Positions 52,030 through 60,265 of a DNA stretch of 64,000 nt are shown piece by piece. How positions within the stretch are numbered: the stretch's first letter is position 1; each line of letters starts with the position of its first letter. Source of the DNA: Haloplanus sp. CK5-1 (GTDB lineage Archaea; Halobacteriota; Halobacteria; Halobacteriales; Haloferacaceae); assembly GCF_037201915.1 (NCBI RefSeq), contig NZ_CP147505.1, positions 1,612,001-1,676,000 on the forward strand. The letters run 5' to 3'. The translations under genes were made by a program, and so were the position numbers. Under the pieces are notes generated by a model. That model had not been told where the DNA came from and made no database searches. It saw only the letters and a list, made by a program, of their open reading frames with translations.

Positions 52030-52121
52030 ATTGTTCAATCGATTGCGAGGAAGTTTTGCTGGTGTCTCTAAACAGATCTCGGGACTACTTGGGGCGTTCG
52101 TCGAAACAGTTAATTGAACAA
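52030..52121. promoter_or_regulatory. Possible ArsR operator half-sites upstream of arsR
   Basis: ATTGTTCAAT (52030-52039) and AATTGAACAA (52112-52121) are nearly complementary inverted sequences about 75 bp apart; the second overlaps the AT-rich promoter of the arsR gene. Compatible with an ArsR-type binding site, not proven. Confidence 0.35.
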
Positions 52122-52133
52122 ATACTAAACTGA

Positions 52134-52539
52134 ATGTCGATGGCACAAGCGACGGAGCGTCTCCGGCGGTATCTCGCCACCGAGATCGAGGGGTGTCGTG
52201 ACGAAGACGTCGAGCGACGACTCGACGAACTCGGAACGCTCGAAGCGGCGCTCGGGAGCGACCGAGTGGAGGCCGAGCTGGGCGTCCTCTCCGCGCTCGC
52301 CAACGAGACACGCTACACGCTCGTTCGGACGCTCGTGGCCGCGGCGGAGGAACTGTGTCTGTGAGTTGCACGCCGTCGTCGACGTGACCGAGAGCGGTCT
52401 CAGCCACGCGCTTTCGCAACTCGTCGAGGCGGGGCTCGTCGACGGCCGAAAGGAGGGCCGGTGGAAGAAGTACCGTGCGACCAACCGCGCGGTCGCCCTC
52501 GTCACCGTCCTCAAAGGGAGCGTCGACGTCGATGAGTAG
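52134..52539 (+). pseudogene. arsR: arsR-type regulator, frameshifted
   Basis: The N-terminal part (MSMAQATERLRRYLATEI... ALANETRYTLVRTLVAAAEEL) stops at codon 77, while the continuation of a normal ArsR (CVCELHAVVDVTESGLSHALSQLVEAGLV, including the metal-ligand ELCVCEL motif) is read in another frame up to 52539. The sequence CTGTGTCTGTGAG would need one more GT (CTGTGTGTCTGTGAG) to be in frame, so the lesion is a 2-nt loss in a short GT run, typical of slippage. It would have repressed the downstream acr3-arsC genes. The stop overlaps the acr3 start. Confidence 0.87.
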
Positions 52540-53622
52540 CGTCCACGACCACGGCCCGAACTGTGGCTGTGAGAGCTGTGGCGATCCGCGGTCGATGGAT
52601 TTCCTCGACAAGTATCTCACCGTCTGGATCTTCGGTGCGATGGCGGTCGACGTCGGCTTGGGATACGCCGCGCCGTCGGTCACCGCCCCGATTCGGGACC
52701 TCCACCTCGTCGAGATCGGGCTCGGCGTCATGATGTATCCGCCGCTGGCGAAGGCGGACTACTCGCAACTCCGGAGCGTCTTCGCCAACTGGCGCGTCCT
52801 CGGCCTGAGCCTCGTCCAGAACTGGCTCATCGGCCCGACCGGAGTACTTCCTCGGCCTCGTGTTCATCGGGATGGCCCGCTGTATCGCGATGGTGCTCGT
52901 CTGGAACGAACTCGCGGAGGGATCGACCGAGTACGTCACCGGACTGGTGGCGTTCAACAGCCTCTTTCAGATCGTCACCTACGGCGTCTACGTCTGGTTT
53001 TTCGGCCTCTTCCTCCCACTGCTGCTGGGGATGGAGGCGCTGGTCGCCGGCATCACGACGTTCGACGTGACGCCGACCCAGGTGTTCGAGGCCATCGTCG
53101 TCTTCCTCGGCATCCCCTTCACCGCCGGCGTCCTCACCCGCTACGTCGGCACCCGACGGAAGGGTGAGGCGTGGTACGACGAGGAGTTCGTCCCGCGGAT
53201 CGATCCGCTGACGCTCGTGGCACTCCTCTTCACCGTGGTCGTCATGTTCGCCACGCAGGGCGACAACATCGTCGCCGCACCCGGCGACGTACTCCTGATC
53301 GCCGTCCCGCTGACTATCTACTTCGTCGTGATGCTCCTCGTGAGCTTCGGCATGGGTCGGGGGAATCGGGGCGGACTACTCGACGACGACGGCCATCGGC
53401 TTCACCGCCGCCTCGAACAACTTCGAACTCGCAATCGCCGTCGCCGTCGCGGTGTTCGGCGTCGGCTCCGGTGTCGCCTTCGCCACCGTCGTCGGGCCGC
53501 TGATCGAGGTGCCAGTCCTGTTGGCGCTGGTCAACGTCGCGCTGTACTTCCAGCGGCGGTTCGAGTGGGGCGAGGGCATCGACGACGGAATTGCGACGCC
53601 GGACCCGAGGAGTGACGATTGA
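52532..53622 (+). pseudogene. acr3: ACR3-type arsenite efflux pump gene, broken
   Basis: Protein segments in three frames line up as one ACR3 transporter: MDFLDKYLTVWIFGAMAVDVGLGY ... SLVQNWLIGPT, then after a junction EYFLGLVFIGMARCIAMVLVWNELAEG ... SFGMGRG, then after a second shift [22 protein letters not shown] ... [22 protein letters not shown]. Compared with typical ACR3, about 14 residues are missing at 52845 (small deletion with frame change), and near 53357 one extra G in a G-run shifts the frame. The start ATG 52532 is followed by a Cys-rich NCGCESCGDP leader seen in some haloarchaeal ACR3. Two lesions and a deletion make a functional pump unlikely unless they are sequencing errors. 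Confidence 0.88.
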
Positions 53623-53624
53623 TC

Positions 53625-54056
53625 ATGTCAGAAACCAATACCGAACCGATCCGTATCGCCTTCGTCTGTGTCAGGAACGCCGGGCGCTCGCAGATGGCCG
53701 CCGCCTTCGCGGCGCGCGAACGCGACCGGCGGCGACTCGACGGGGAGGTGGAGATTCTGAGCGGCGGTACCCACCCGGCCGACGCCGTCCACGCCGTCGT
53801 GGTCGACGCGATGGCCGAGGTCGGCATCGACGTCTCGGATCGAACACCCCGAGAGATCACCGACGCCGAACTCGGAGCCTGCGACCACGTCGCGACGATG
53901 GGCTGTTCGACGCTCGACCTCGGGGAGGTAGACGTCCGCGACTGGGCACTCGACGACCCCGGCGAGGAGGATATCGAACGGGTCCGGGAGATTCGCGACG
54001 AAGTGGAGCGCCGGGTCGTGGCGCTGTTCGACGAACTCGACGCGGAGCGGGCGTAA
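53625..54056 (+). CDS. arsC: Low-molecular-weight phosphatase-type arsenate reductase
   Basis: A 143-residue protein from ATG 53625 (MSETNTEPIRIAFVCVRNAG). The phosphatase loop CVRNAGRS (C-x5-R-S) and the C-terminal TMGCSTLDLGEVDVRDWALDDP region with the general acid Asp are present. The second Cys (MGCS) would serve in arsenate reduction. The gene is intact and follows acr3 by 2 bp, the third gene of the ars operon. Without a working pump, reduction alone would make arsenite without export. Confidence 0.85.
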   Translation: MSETNTEPIRIAFVCVRNAGRSQMAAAFAARERDRRRLDGEVEILSGGTHPADAVHAVVVDAMAEVGIDVSDRTPREITDAELGACDHVATMGCSTLDLGEVDVRDWALDDPGEEDIERVREIRDEVERRVVALFDELDAERA

Positions 54057-54071
54057 CGGGATCGGCGTCGG

Positions 54072-54989
54072 TCACTCCGCGTCGGTCGTCCGAAGGTAGT
54101 AGAACAGGTAGGTCTGGGCGTACCCCGCGAACTCGCCACCCAAACGCTCGCGGATCGCCCGGGAGGTGTCTGCGTAGGAGCCGCGGTCGCAGTCGGGGAA
54201 GTGGTCGGCGATGGCCGTCCGGATCCACGTGTCGAGTGGCACGGCTTCGAGGTAGCCAAGCGAGAACAGCAACACGCAGTCGGCCACCTTCTCTCCGACG
54301 CCGACGAAGGTGGTGAGATACTCGCGGGCCGTCTCGTACGGTCGCCCGCGGGCGGCCTCCGGAGTGGCCTCGCCCTCGGCGACCATCGCAGCGGTCCGCC
54401 GGACGTACGGCGCGCGGTAGCCGAGTTTCAGGTCGCGCAGCTCCGACTCGGAGCGGGCGGCGAGGCGCTCCGGCGTCGGGAAGGCGTGGTACGTCCGGCC
54501 GTCGGCGGCGAGCGTCTCGCCGTACTCGCGGGCGAGTCGGAGCTGCATCCCGTGGATGCGAGCCACCCGCATCTGTGCCGAACAGATGAACGAGATCAGG
54601 CAGGGGAAGGGCGGATCCCGGACCAGCCGCATCCCCCGATACGCGTCGTACGCGTCGGTCAGAAGCGGGTCGTCCGGCGTCGCGGCGAGGACGGCGTCGA
54701 GGTCGTCGTCCAGTCGCAGGAGGTGGGTCAGGAGTGGGACGGCGTCGGTCGTCGACTCCCACTCCAAGCGACCGTCGACCTGCCGCACGCGGACGACGGC
54801 CCGATCGTTGCCGACGCGATCGATCGGCGGAACGACCGTCTCGTACCACGCGTCGCCGCCGTGGGCGACGTCGTCCCCGTACATCCCGCCGTCGGGCCGG
54901 TCCCAGAGGTAGCTCTGCCCGCTCTCGACCGTCGCCTGGAGGTCGAACGGGCCGTCGAGGTCGTCGAGTGAGATCGCCCCGCGTTCCAT
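54072..54989 (-). CDS. ogg: 8-oxoguanine DNA glycosylase-like (Ogg/HhH-GPD) protein
   Basis: A 305-residue base-excision repair enzyme from ATG 54989 (MERGAISLDDLDGPFDLQAT). The N-terminal domain has ESGQSYLWDRPD as in Ogg1. The HhH motif TTFVGVGEKVADCVLLFSLG supplies the catalytic Lys (in GEKVADC) and is followed by the catalytic Asp in VPLDTWIRTAI. The frame stays open far upstream but only as a shadow of the APC permease. Length is normal for archaeal Ogg1-like proteins. Confidence 0.88.
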   Translation of the reverse strand: MERGAISLDDLDGPFDLQATVESGQSYLWDRPDGGMYGDDVAHGGDAWYETVVPPIDRVGNDRAVVRVRQVDGRLEWESTTDAVPLLTHLLRLDDDLDAVLAATPDDPLLTDAYDAYRGMRLVRDPPFPCLISFICSAQMRVARIHGMQLRLAREYGETLAADGRTYHAFPTPERLAARSESELRDLKLGYRAPYVRRTAAMVAEGEATPEAARGRPYETAREYLTTFVGVGEKVADCVLLFSLGYLEAVPLDTWIRTAIADHFPDCDRGSYADTSRAIRERLGGEFAGYAQTYLFYYLRTTDAE

Positions 54990-55030
54990 GTCGCCGGGTT
55001 CGTCCGGCGGGGTTTCCCGGTTTCGCTTTC

Positions 55031-56443
55031 CTACTCGTCGTACGCGGCGTCGAGTGGCGGACGATAGCGGTCGTGTTCGGCCCGGTAGTCCGCCGCGACT
55101 GCGAGGACGACGACGCCGACGAGTTCCCAGAGGAGGGCCGCCGGCACCACCGTCAGGAGTGGGTCGCGTACGAGAACGGCGTCGGGGACGACTGAGAGGG
55201 AAGGGGCCCACCGAGCGACGCCGAGGGTCGTCGCGGGGTCGAGGACGACGACGTACCGGAGGACTGCGGCAGCCGCGACGGCGCCGAAGACGGAGACGAC
55301 GGCGAGAACGGCCGGGGGGAGGCGAAGCCGACACCGCCGGTAGAGCGCGGGCCGAACCGCCGGGAGGGCGGCCGCCGAAACCGCGACCGCGGCGTACGGG
55401 AGGAAGATACCGACGAGGGAGAGGTAGAGCGCGGGCCCGACGGCGTCGAGGACGACGACGACGGCCGCCAGAGTGCCGGTCAGCGCGAGGGCGGGATCGG
55501 GGAGTCCGGATCGCGTGGCGCGGTCGATACCCGAAACCACGTCGCCGAGGCCCCGGATCGTCGACGTCGGACGCCACACCGTCGCCAGCGCGGCACTCGC
55601 CGTCGCCAGCGTCACTCCGGGGACGAGGAGGGACTGTGGGGCGACGCCGAGGGCACTGGCGGCCGCCTCGGTGAAGGGGGCGGTCGCGAACACGAGCCGG
55701 GACCACGGGATGACCCCCAGCGCGACGAACGCGGCGACGGCGGCGACCGCCCCGGCGAGCAAGATACCGGAGAGAACCGCTCGGGGGACGGTTCGCCGCG
55801 GCTCCCGTGTCGACGCCGCGAGCGCCACACCACCCTCGAAGCCGGCGAAGCCGACGAGCGTCGCGACGGTGGCGGCGCCGAGCGAGCGCAGCGGGGCGTT
55901 CCGGAGCGTCGGCGTCGGGAACAGCGGCGAGAAGTTGGCCGGGGCGAGGGCCGTCAGTCCGGCGACGACCATGCCGACGAGGAGCGCGAGGAGTGCGCCG
56001 ACCGTCCAGAGTTGGATCCGCCCGGCGACGGCTGGACCGAGGGCGTGGACGGCGACGACGACGACGAGGACGGCGAGGGCCGCGGCGGTGGGTACAGCGG
56101 GAGCGAGGGTTCGGCCGAGGGCGGTGACGAGGGCGGCGAGGACGGCGGCGTAGGCGCCGACGGCTGGCCACGCCGCGAGGAATCCGAGCGGTCGGGACCC
56201 CCACGTCCGCGAGACGGCGAAGTAGACGACTCCCTCGCGTTCGGCGAGCGGACTCGACAGGAAGATGGCGTGGGGAACGCCGACCGCACAGACGGCGAGC
56301 GTCGCGACGAGGTAGGCCGCCGGTGTGCCGGGTCCGCCGAGGTTCTCGACGCCACGAGGGACGACGAACACGCCGGCCCCGAGCGGGAGGCTGAGCGAGA
56401 CCGCGAGGACGTGTCGGAGTCCGAGGGGGCCGGCACGGGACAC
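55031..56443 (-). CDS. APC-superfamily amino-acid permease
   Basis: A 470-residue membrane protein with about 12 hydrophobic helices. It opens with the APC helix-1 motif [23 protein letters not shown], containing the GxG break that binds the substrate carboxylate, and has [26 protein letters not shown] as helix 6 and loop. Likely sodium- or proton-coupled uptake of an amino acid. Located between the glycosylase gene and thrS; no operon link. Confidence 0.86.
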   Translation of the reverse strand: MSRAGPLGLRHVLAVSLSLPLGAGVFVVPRGVENLGGPGTPAAYLVATLAVCAVGVPHAIFLSSPLAEREGVVYFAVSRTWGSRPLGFLAAWPAVGAYAAVLAALVTALGRTLAPAVPTAAALAVLVVVVAVHALGPAVAGRIQLWTVGALLALLVGMVVAGLTALAPANFSPLFPTPTLRNAPLRSLGAATVATLVGFAGFEGGVALAASTREPRRTVPRAVLSGILLAGAVAAVAAFVALGVIPWSRLVFATAPFTEAAASALGVAPQSLLVPGVTLATASAALATVWRPTSTIRGLGDVVSGIDRATRSGLPDPALALTGTLAAVVVVLDAVGPALYLSLVGIFLPYAAVAVSAAALPAVRPALYRRCRLRLPPAVLAVVSVFGAVAAAAVLRYVVVLDPATTLGVARWAPSLSVVPDAVLVRDPLLTVVPAALLWELVGVVVLAVAADYRAEHDRYRPPLDAAYDE

Positions 56444-56577
56444 GGCCTCACGTTACATCGACGAAGGATAACTTCGGGGGCCGTCGGCCGTGCCGAACAG
56501 GACGGCACACGAGCGTCGAAACCCCGTCAGGGACTCGTGTTCGACAGAATTATTCCGCTCGTCCGACTTCCACCGGT

Positions 56578-58500
56578 ATGAGCGAAATCGTAGTGGCGCT
56601 TCCCGACGGATCGGAACTCACCGTCGAGGAGGGGTCGACGGTCGAGGACGTCGCCTTCGAGATCGGGCCGGGCCTCGGACGCGACACCGTCGCGGGCGTC
56701 GTCGACGGCGACCTCGTCGACAAGGCCACGCCCCTCTCCGACGGGGCCGACCTCGTCATCGTCACCGAGGACAGCGACGAGTATCGCCGCGTGTTGCGCC
56801 ACTCGGCGGCCCACGTCTTCGCACAGGCACTCCAGCGCCTCCACCCCGAGGCCAAACTCGCGATCGGACCACCGACGGACGACGGCTTCTACTACGACGT
56901 GACCGGCGTCGACCTCGACAGCGACGACCTCGAAGCGATCGAGGCCGAGGCCGAGGAGATCATCGCCGAGGACCTCGACATCGAACGCGTCGAACGGCCA
57001 CGGGACGAGGTCGTCGCGGCCTACGAGGACAACCCCTACAAACGGGAGATCATGAACGAGGAGGCGGCGGGCGAGGACCCCGTTACCGTCTACCGACAGG
57101 GCGAATTCGAGGACCTCTGTGAGGGTCCCCACGTCGAGTCGACCGGCGAGATCGGCGCGTTCACGCTCCTGAACATCTCCTCGGCGTACTGGCGTGGCGA
57201 CGAGGACAACGACACGCTCACGCGTGTGTACGGGACGGCCTTCGCCGACGAGGACGAGATGGAGGCCTACCTCGAACGTCGACGGAAGGCCGAGGAGCGC
57301 GACCATCGAAAGCTCGGCCAGGAACTCGACATCTTCTCCATCGACGAGACGACGGGGCCGGGACTGCCGCTCTATCACCCGAACGGCAAGCGGATCCTCG
57401 ACGAACTCGCCGGCTACGCCCGGGACCTCAACCTCGACGCGGGGTACGACCCCGTCGAGACCCCACACCTCTTCCGGACGGAACTGTGGAAGAAGTCGGG
57501 CCACTACGAGAACTACGTCGACGACATGTTCCTACTCGACGTGAACGACGAGGAGTACGGGTTGAAGCCGATGAACTGCCCGGGACACGCGACCATCTTC
57601 GACCAGCAGTCGTGGTCGTACCGGGACCTCCCGGTCCGCTACTTCGAGGACGGCAAGGTGTACCGGAAGGAACAGCGCGGCGAGTTGTCCGGGCTCTCGC
57701 GGGTGTGGGCGTTCACCATCGACGACGGCCACGTGTTCGTCCAGCCAGAGGGGATCGAGCGCGAGGTGACGCTCGTGATCGACAACATCTTCGAGGTGTT
57801 CGAGACGTTCGACCTCGACGCGGAGGTCGCGCTCGCGACCCGACCGGAGAAGTCCGTCGGGAGCGACGAAATCTGGGAGCGCGCCGAGTCACAACTCCGG
57901 GCGGTGCTCGACGACCACGGGATCGACTACGACGTCGAGGAGGGCGACGGGGCGTTCTACGGGCCGAAGATCGACTTCGCGTTCGAGGACGCACTCGGTC
58001 GGGCGTGGGACGGGCCGACGGTCCAACTCGACTTCAACATGCCCGAGCGGTTCGATCTGACCTACACCGGCGAGGACAACGAGGACCACCGACCAGTGAT
58101 GATCCACCGCGCGCTCTATGGCAGTTACGAGCGGTTCCTGATGGTGCTGATCGAGCACTTCGACGGGAAGTTCCCACTCTGGCTCGCGCCCGAACAGGTG
58201 CGGATCCTCCCTGTCAGCGACGACAATCTCGGCTACGCCCACCGCGTCGCGAACGAACTCGACGACTTCCGGGTGGAGATCGAGGACCGATCCTGGACCG
58301 TCGGCCGCAAGATCCAACAGGCTCACAGCGACCGCGTGCCCTACATGCTCGTCGTCGGCGACGACGAGGAAGCGGAGGGGACGGTGTCCGTGCGGGACCG
58401 GGACGAGCGAGAGCGGTCGGACGTGGACCGCGAGACGTTCGCCGCCCACCTTCGAGCGGAACGCGACGAAAAACGTGTCGAACCGGACTTCCTCGACTAG
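56578..58500 (+). CDS. thrS: Threonyl-tRNA synthetase
   Basis: A 640-residue bacterial-type ThrRS: N-terminal TGS domain (about 1-60), editing domain with [11 protein letters not shown] (HxxxH), and GPHVES; class II catalytic core with [10 protein letters not shown] (zinc Cys), [16 protein letters not shown] (motif 2) and the C-terminal anticodon-binding domain ([21 protein letters not shown]). Start ATG 56578 ([14 protein letters not shown]) fits. Haloarchaea use this bacterial-like form. Its TAG is shared with the convergent gene at 58497 (CTAG). Confidence 0.96.
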   Translation: MSEIVVALPDGSELTVEEGSTVEDVAFEIGPGLGRDTVAGVVDGDLVDKATPLSDGADLVIVTEDSDEYRRVLRHSAAHVFAQALQRLHPEAKLAIGPPTDDGFYYDVTGVDLDSDDLEAIEAEAEEIIAEDLDIERVERPRDEVVAAYEDNPYKREIMNEEAAGEDPVTVYRQGEFEDLCEGPHVESTGEIGAFTLLNISSAYWRGDEDNDTLTRVYGTAFADEDEMEAYLERRRKAEERDHRKLGQELDIFSIDETTGPGLPLYHPNGKRILDELAGYARDLNLDAGYDPVETPHLFRTELWKKSGHYENYVDDMFLLDVNDEEYGLKPMNCPGHATIFDQQSWSYRDLPVRYFEDGKVYRKEQRGELSGLSRVWAFTIDDGHVFVQPEGIEREVTLVIDNIFEVFETFDLDAEVALATRPEKSVGSDEIWERAESQLRAVLDDHGIDYDVEEGDGAFYGPKIDFAFEDALGRAWDGPTVQLDFNMPERFDLTYTGEDNEDHRPVMIHRALYGSYERFLMVLIEHFDGKFPLWLAPEQVRILPVSDDNLGYAHRVANELDDFRVEIEDRSWTVGRKIQQAHSDRVPYMLVVGDDEEAEGTVSVRDRDERERSDVDRETFAAHLRAERDEKRVEPDFLD

Positions 58501-58691
58501 TCGAGCATCGCCTGGTTCTCCTCGTCGATCAGGTTGTTGAGGCGGCGGCGAATCCCGGTCGAGAACTGATGTTGTGCGTGTCGGGTCGGTGTCTCGGTCG
58601 AGACGGGCCGGGTCTCGTCGCGCCATCGGGCGTCGGGTCGGGGTTGGTCGGTCGCGGTGCGCTGGGTCGTGGACGGCTGTTGTGTGCTCAT
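58497..58691 (-). CDS. Small acidic/Gln-rich protein, unknown
   Basis: A 64-residue frame from ATG 58691 ([20 protein letters not shown]). Its C-terminal [24 protein letters not shown] forms a clean amphipathic helix and is the only patterned part; the N-terminus is low complexity. It shares CTAG with thrS and has GATCCGACCC upstream. Perhaps a short regulatory or hypothetical protein; real status uncertain. Confidence 0.5.
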   Translation of the reverse strand: MSTQQPSTTQRTATDQPRPDARWRDETRPVSTETPTRHAQHQFSTGIRRRLNNLIDEENQAMLD

Positions 58692-58928
58692 TCGGAGTGG
58701 GTCGGATCGGGTCGGTCGAACGTCGATACCTGTCGATGGAGAAGGGTCAGTCGCGTACAGGTACGACGTGCGAGTGCATCGACCGAGTCGACGGCCCTAT
58801 CCTTCATAAAAGTTCCTGTTCTACACGGCAGCGGGAGGGTCGGGTCGGCGCGACGACGGTGCGAAGACACTTGTGAACGGCCCGAAACGGTCCGATATGG
58901 ACGTTCGAACCTCCCGCGTCGACACCCA
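58692..58928. other. Intergenic spacer, nothing recognised
   Basis: About 240 bp between two small genes. Contains short direct GGGTCGG-type repeats near 58690-58715 and an AT-rich CATAAAAG at 58804. No frame resembles a known family. Confidence 0.35.
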
Positions 58929-59108
58929 GTGTCGGCGTTGACGACCGCCGCGGCCGTGATCGCACTCGTCGCCACGGCCGCCTACTTCGCCGGGGTGGTC
59001 CCCGGCGTCCCGAAGACGCTCCCGGCGTTCGTCAGGTTGGTGTCGGTGACCCTCGTGTTGTTCGTCGCCGCGACGGTGGCGTGGATCGCGGCGCTCGCGA
59101 CGGAGTGA
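58929..59108 (+). CDS. Two-helix small membrane protein, unknown
   Basis: A 59-residue frame from GTG 58929: SALTTAAAVIALVATAAYFAG, then PGVPKTLPAFVRLV, then VTLVLFVAATVAWIAALATE. Two hydrophobic helices separated by a Pro-Gly-rich loop, composition typical of haloarchaeal small integral membrane proteins. GATATGG about 35 bp upstream may be a promoter. No family identified. Confidence 0.5.
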   Translation: MSALTTAAAVIALVATAAYFAGVVPGVPKTLPAFVRLVSVTLVLFVAATVAWIAALATE

Positions 59109-59128
59109 CGCGGCGGGGGCGTGACCCA

Positions 59129-59200
59129 CCCCGTGGCGACGACGTTGCCGTCGCAGTGGCGGAGTCGCCAGCGCCGCTCGTCGCCCCGGTCGCGGAAGCG
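59129..59200 (-). pseudogene. Possible DUF1508 (YegP/HVO_2922-like) remnant
   Basis: The minus-strand frame reads RFRDRGDERRWRLRHCDGNVVATG, a pattern close to the DUF1508 core (W-R-W-R-L-x-H-x-N-G-N-x-I-A). Nothing before or after it continues the family, so I read it as a fragment. Could be chance in GC-rich DNA. Confidence 0.35.
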
Positions 59201-59409
59201 GGCGAGCCTCCGCGATCCGCCGCCGTCCCGGCGCGGGTGGGTCGTCCGCCGCCGGGACGTCGGTACCGACGGCGTTCGCACCCTCGCCCGACCGGATCAC
59301 ACAGGTCACCTAGTACGCCTTGAGTCGTGTCAAAGGATCTCCAATTGGTGTTAATATTAATAGCCATATGCACATTGTATTTTTGTTTCTTCGCGAATTC
59401 GCAACTGGT

Positions 59410-59817
59410 GTGAAACGAAATATATCCGATCGGGCCAGATTCGTCGTATTCGCAGTCGGACTGCTCGCCGTGATAGTTGGGGTATCGGGCGTGGTAGTGG
59501 CCGAATCCCAACCGATTTCCGCGGACCACTCGGCCACTCCTTCGGGTGGGATCGAAATATACGAACACCGGACGGAAGCCGGGGAGGAAGTACACACCAT
59601 CGTGCTCCCCCCGGAGAGGGTCGCCGAGACGGGGGTAGGCGACGAGGTGGTCGGGATCGTCGTGATCCCGGAGCGTGACCGTGTCTGTCAGGCTGTCGAC
59701 GGCAAGAGTTACGAGGCCGCCAACGCCGGGTGTATGGAAGACGAGTCGACGGTCGATGCGTACCTCGACGCGACCGCCGTCGAACGACTGTCGGGTGGGG
59801 ATTACACGGTCGAGTAG
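59410..59817 (+). CDS. Secreted or membrane-anchored small protein, unknown
   Basis: A 135-residue protein from GTG 59410 (KRNISDRARFVVFAVGLLAVIVGVSGVVVAES), chosen because TGTATTTTTG at 59377-59386 lies about 25-30 bp upstream; an ATG at 59368 would lengthen it. The N-terminal helix is a signal or anchor. The exposed domain has EEVHTIVLPPERVAETG and VIVPERDRVCQAVDGKSYEAANAGCMED with two cysteines. The 5' region is AT-rich, unlike neighbours, which hints at recent arrival. No family recognised. Confidence 0.58.
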   Translation: MKRNISDRARFVVFAVGLLAVIVGVSGVVVAESQPISADHSATPSGGIEIYEHRTEAGEEVHTIVLPPERVAETGVGDEVVGIVVIPERDRVCQAVDGKSYEAANAGCMEDESTVDAYLDATAVERLSGGDYTVE

Positions 59818-59852
59818 CGGGACCGACCGGATATCCCACCGTCGCGTCGCAC

Positions 59853-59919
59853 GGGCCGGGAGGGAGTTGAACCACGGTCGTTCCGCTCGCTACGCTCCGT
59901 TCTCTGGTTCGACTCCTCC
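59853..59919. repeat. tRNA-Lys-derived inverted-repeat module 1
   Basis: GGGCCGGGAGGGAGTTGAACC (59853-59873) is identical to the 3' end (T arm to acceptor) of the tRNA-Lys gene at 60093-60113. It is followed after a CGCTCGCTACGCTC spacer by an inverted partner CTCTGGTTCGACTCCTCC (59902-59919). No anticodon arm is present, so it is not a tRNA. Confidence 0.75.
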
Positions 59920-59989
59920 GTATACCGTTCGCGCGACACGGCTCCTCGTGTCGCTCACTCCGCTCGTCGCGTAGTGTCGCGCAGAAGCG

Positions 59990-60053
59990 GGGCCGGGAGG
60001 GAGTTGAACCACGGTCACTCCGCTTCGCTCCGCTCCCTGGTTCAACGCCCTCC
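59990..60053. repeat. tRNA-Lys-derived inverted-repeat module 2
   Basis: Second copy of the same layout: GGGCCGGGAGGGAGTTGAACC (59990-60010), spacer CTCCGCTTCGCTCCGC, inverted partner CCCTGGTTCAACGCCCTCC (60035-60053). Separated from module 1 by 70 bp and from the tRNA by 39 bp. Confidence 0.75.
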
Positions 60054-60091
60054 GTAGCCGCTTCGCTCCTCACTCTCGTTCGGAGCGGAAG

Positions 60092-60165
60092 CGGGCCGGG
60101 AGGGAGTTGAACCCCCGACCGACGGATTAAGAGTCCGTCGCTCTACCTAACTGAGCTACCGGCCC
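60092..60165 (-). tRNA. tRNA-Lys (CTT)
   Basis: 74 nt on the minus strand: acceptor GGGCCGG/CCGGCCC, D arm GCTCAGTTAGGTAGAGC, anticodon loop ACTCTTAAT with CTT, T arm GGGGGTTCAACTCCC. CCA not encoded. Confidence 0.95.
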
Positions 60166-60265
60166 TCGGCGAGTTCTATCCGTGGCCAACTAAAAGGCGT
60201 TTCCCTTCCGACCCGGTCGGACGAAGGGACGGCATTAAGTGAAATGCTACGATACGTCGGATCAC

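Noticed and set aside
54990-56204. Upstream extension of the Ogg-like gene to 710 residues
   Set aside because: The extra part is an Arg/Pro-rich shadow of the APC permease in the same direction but another frame.
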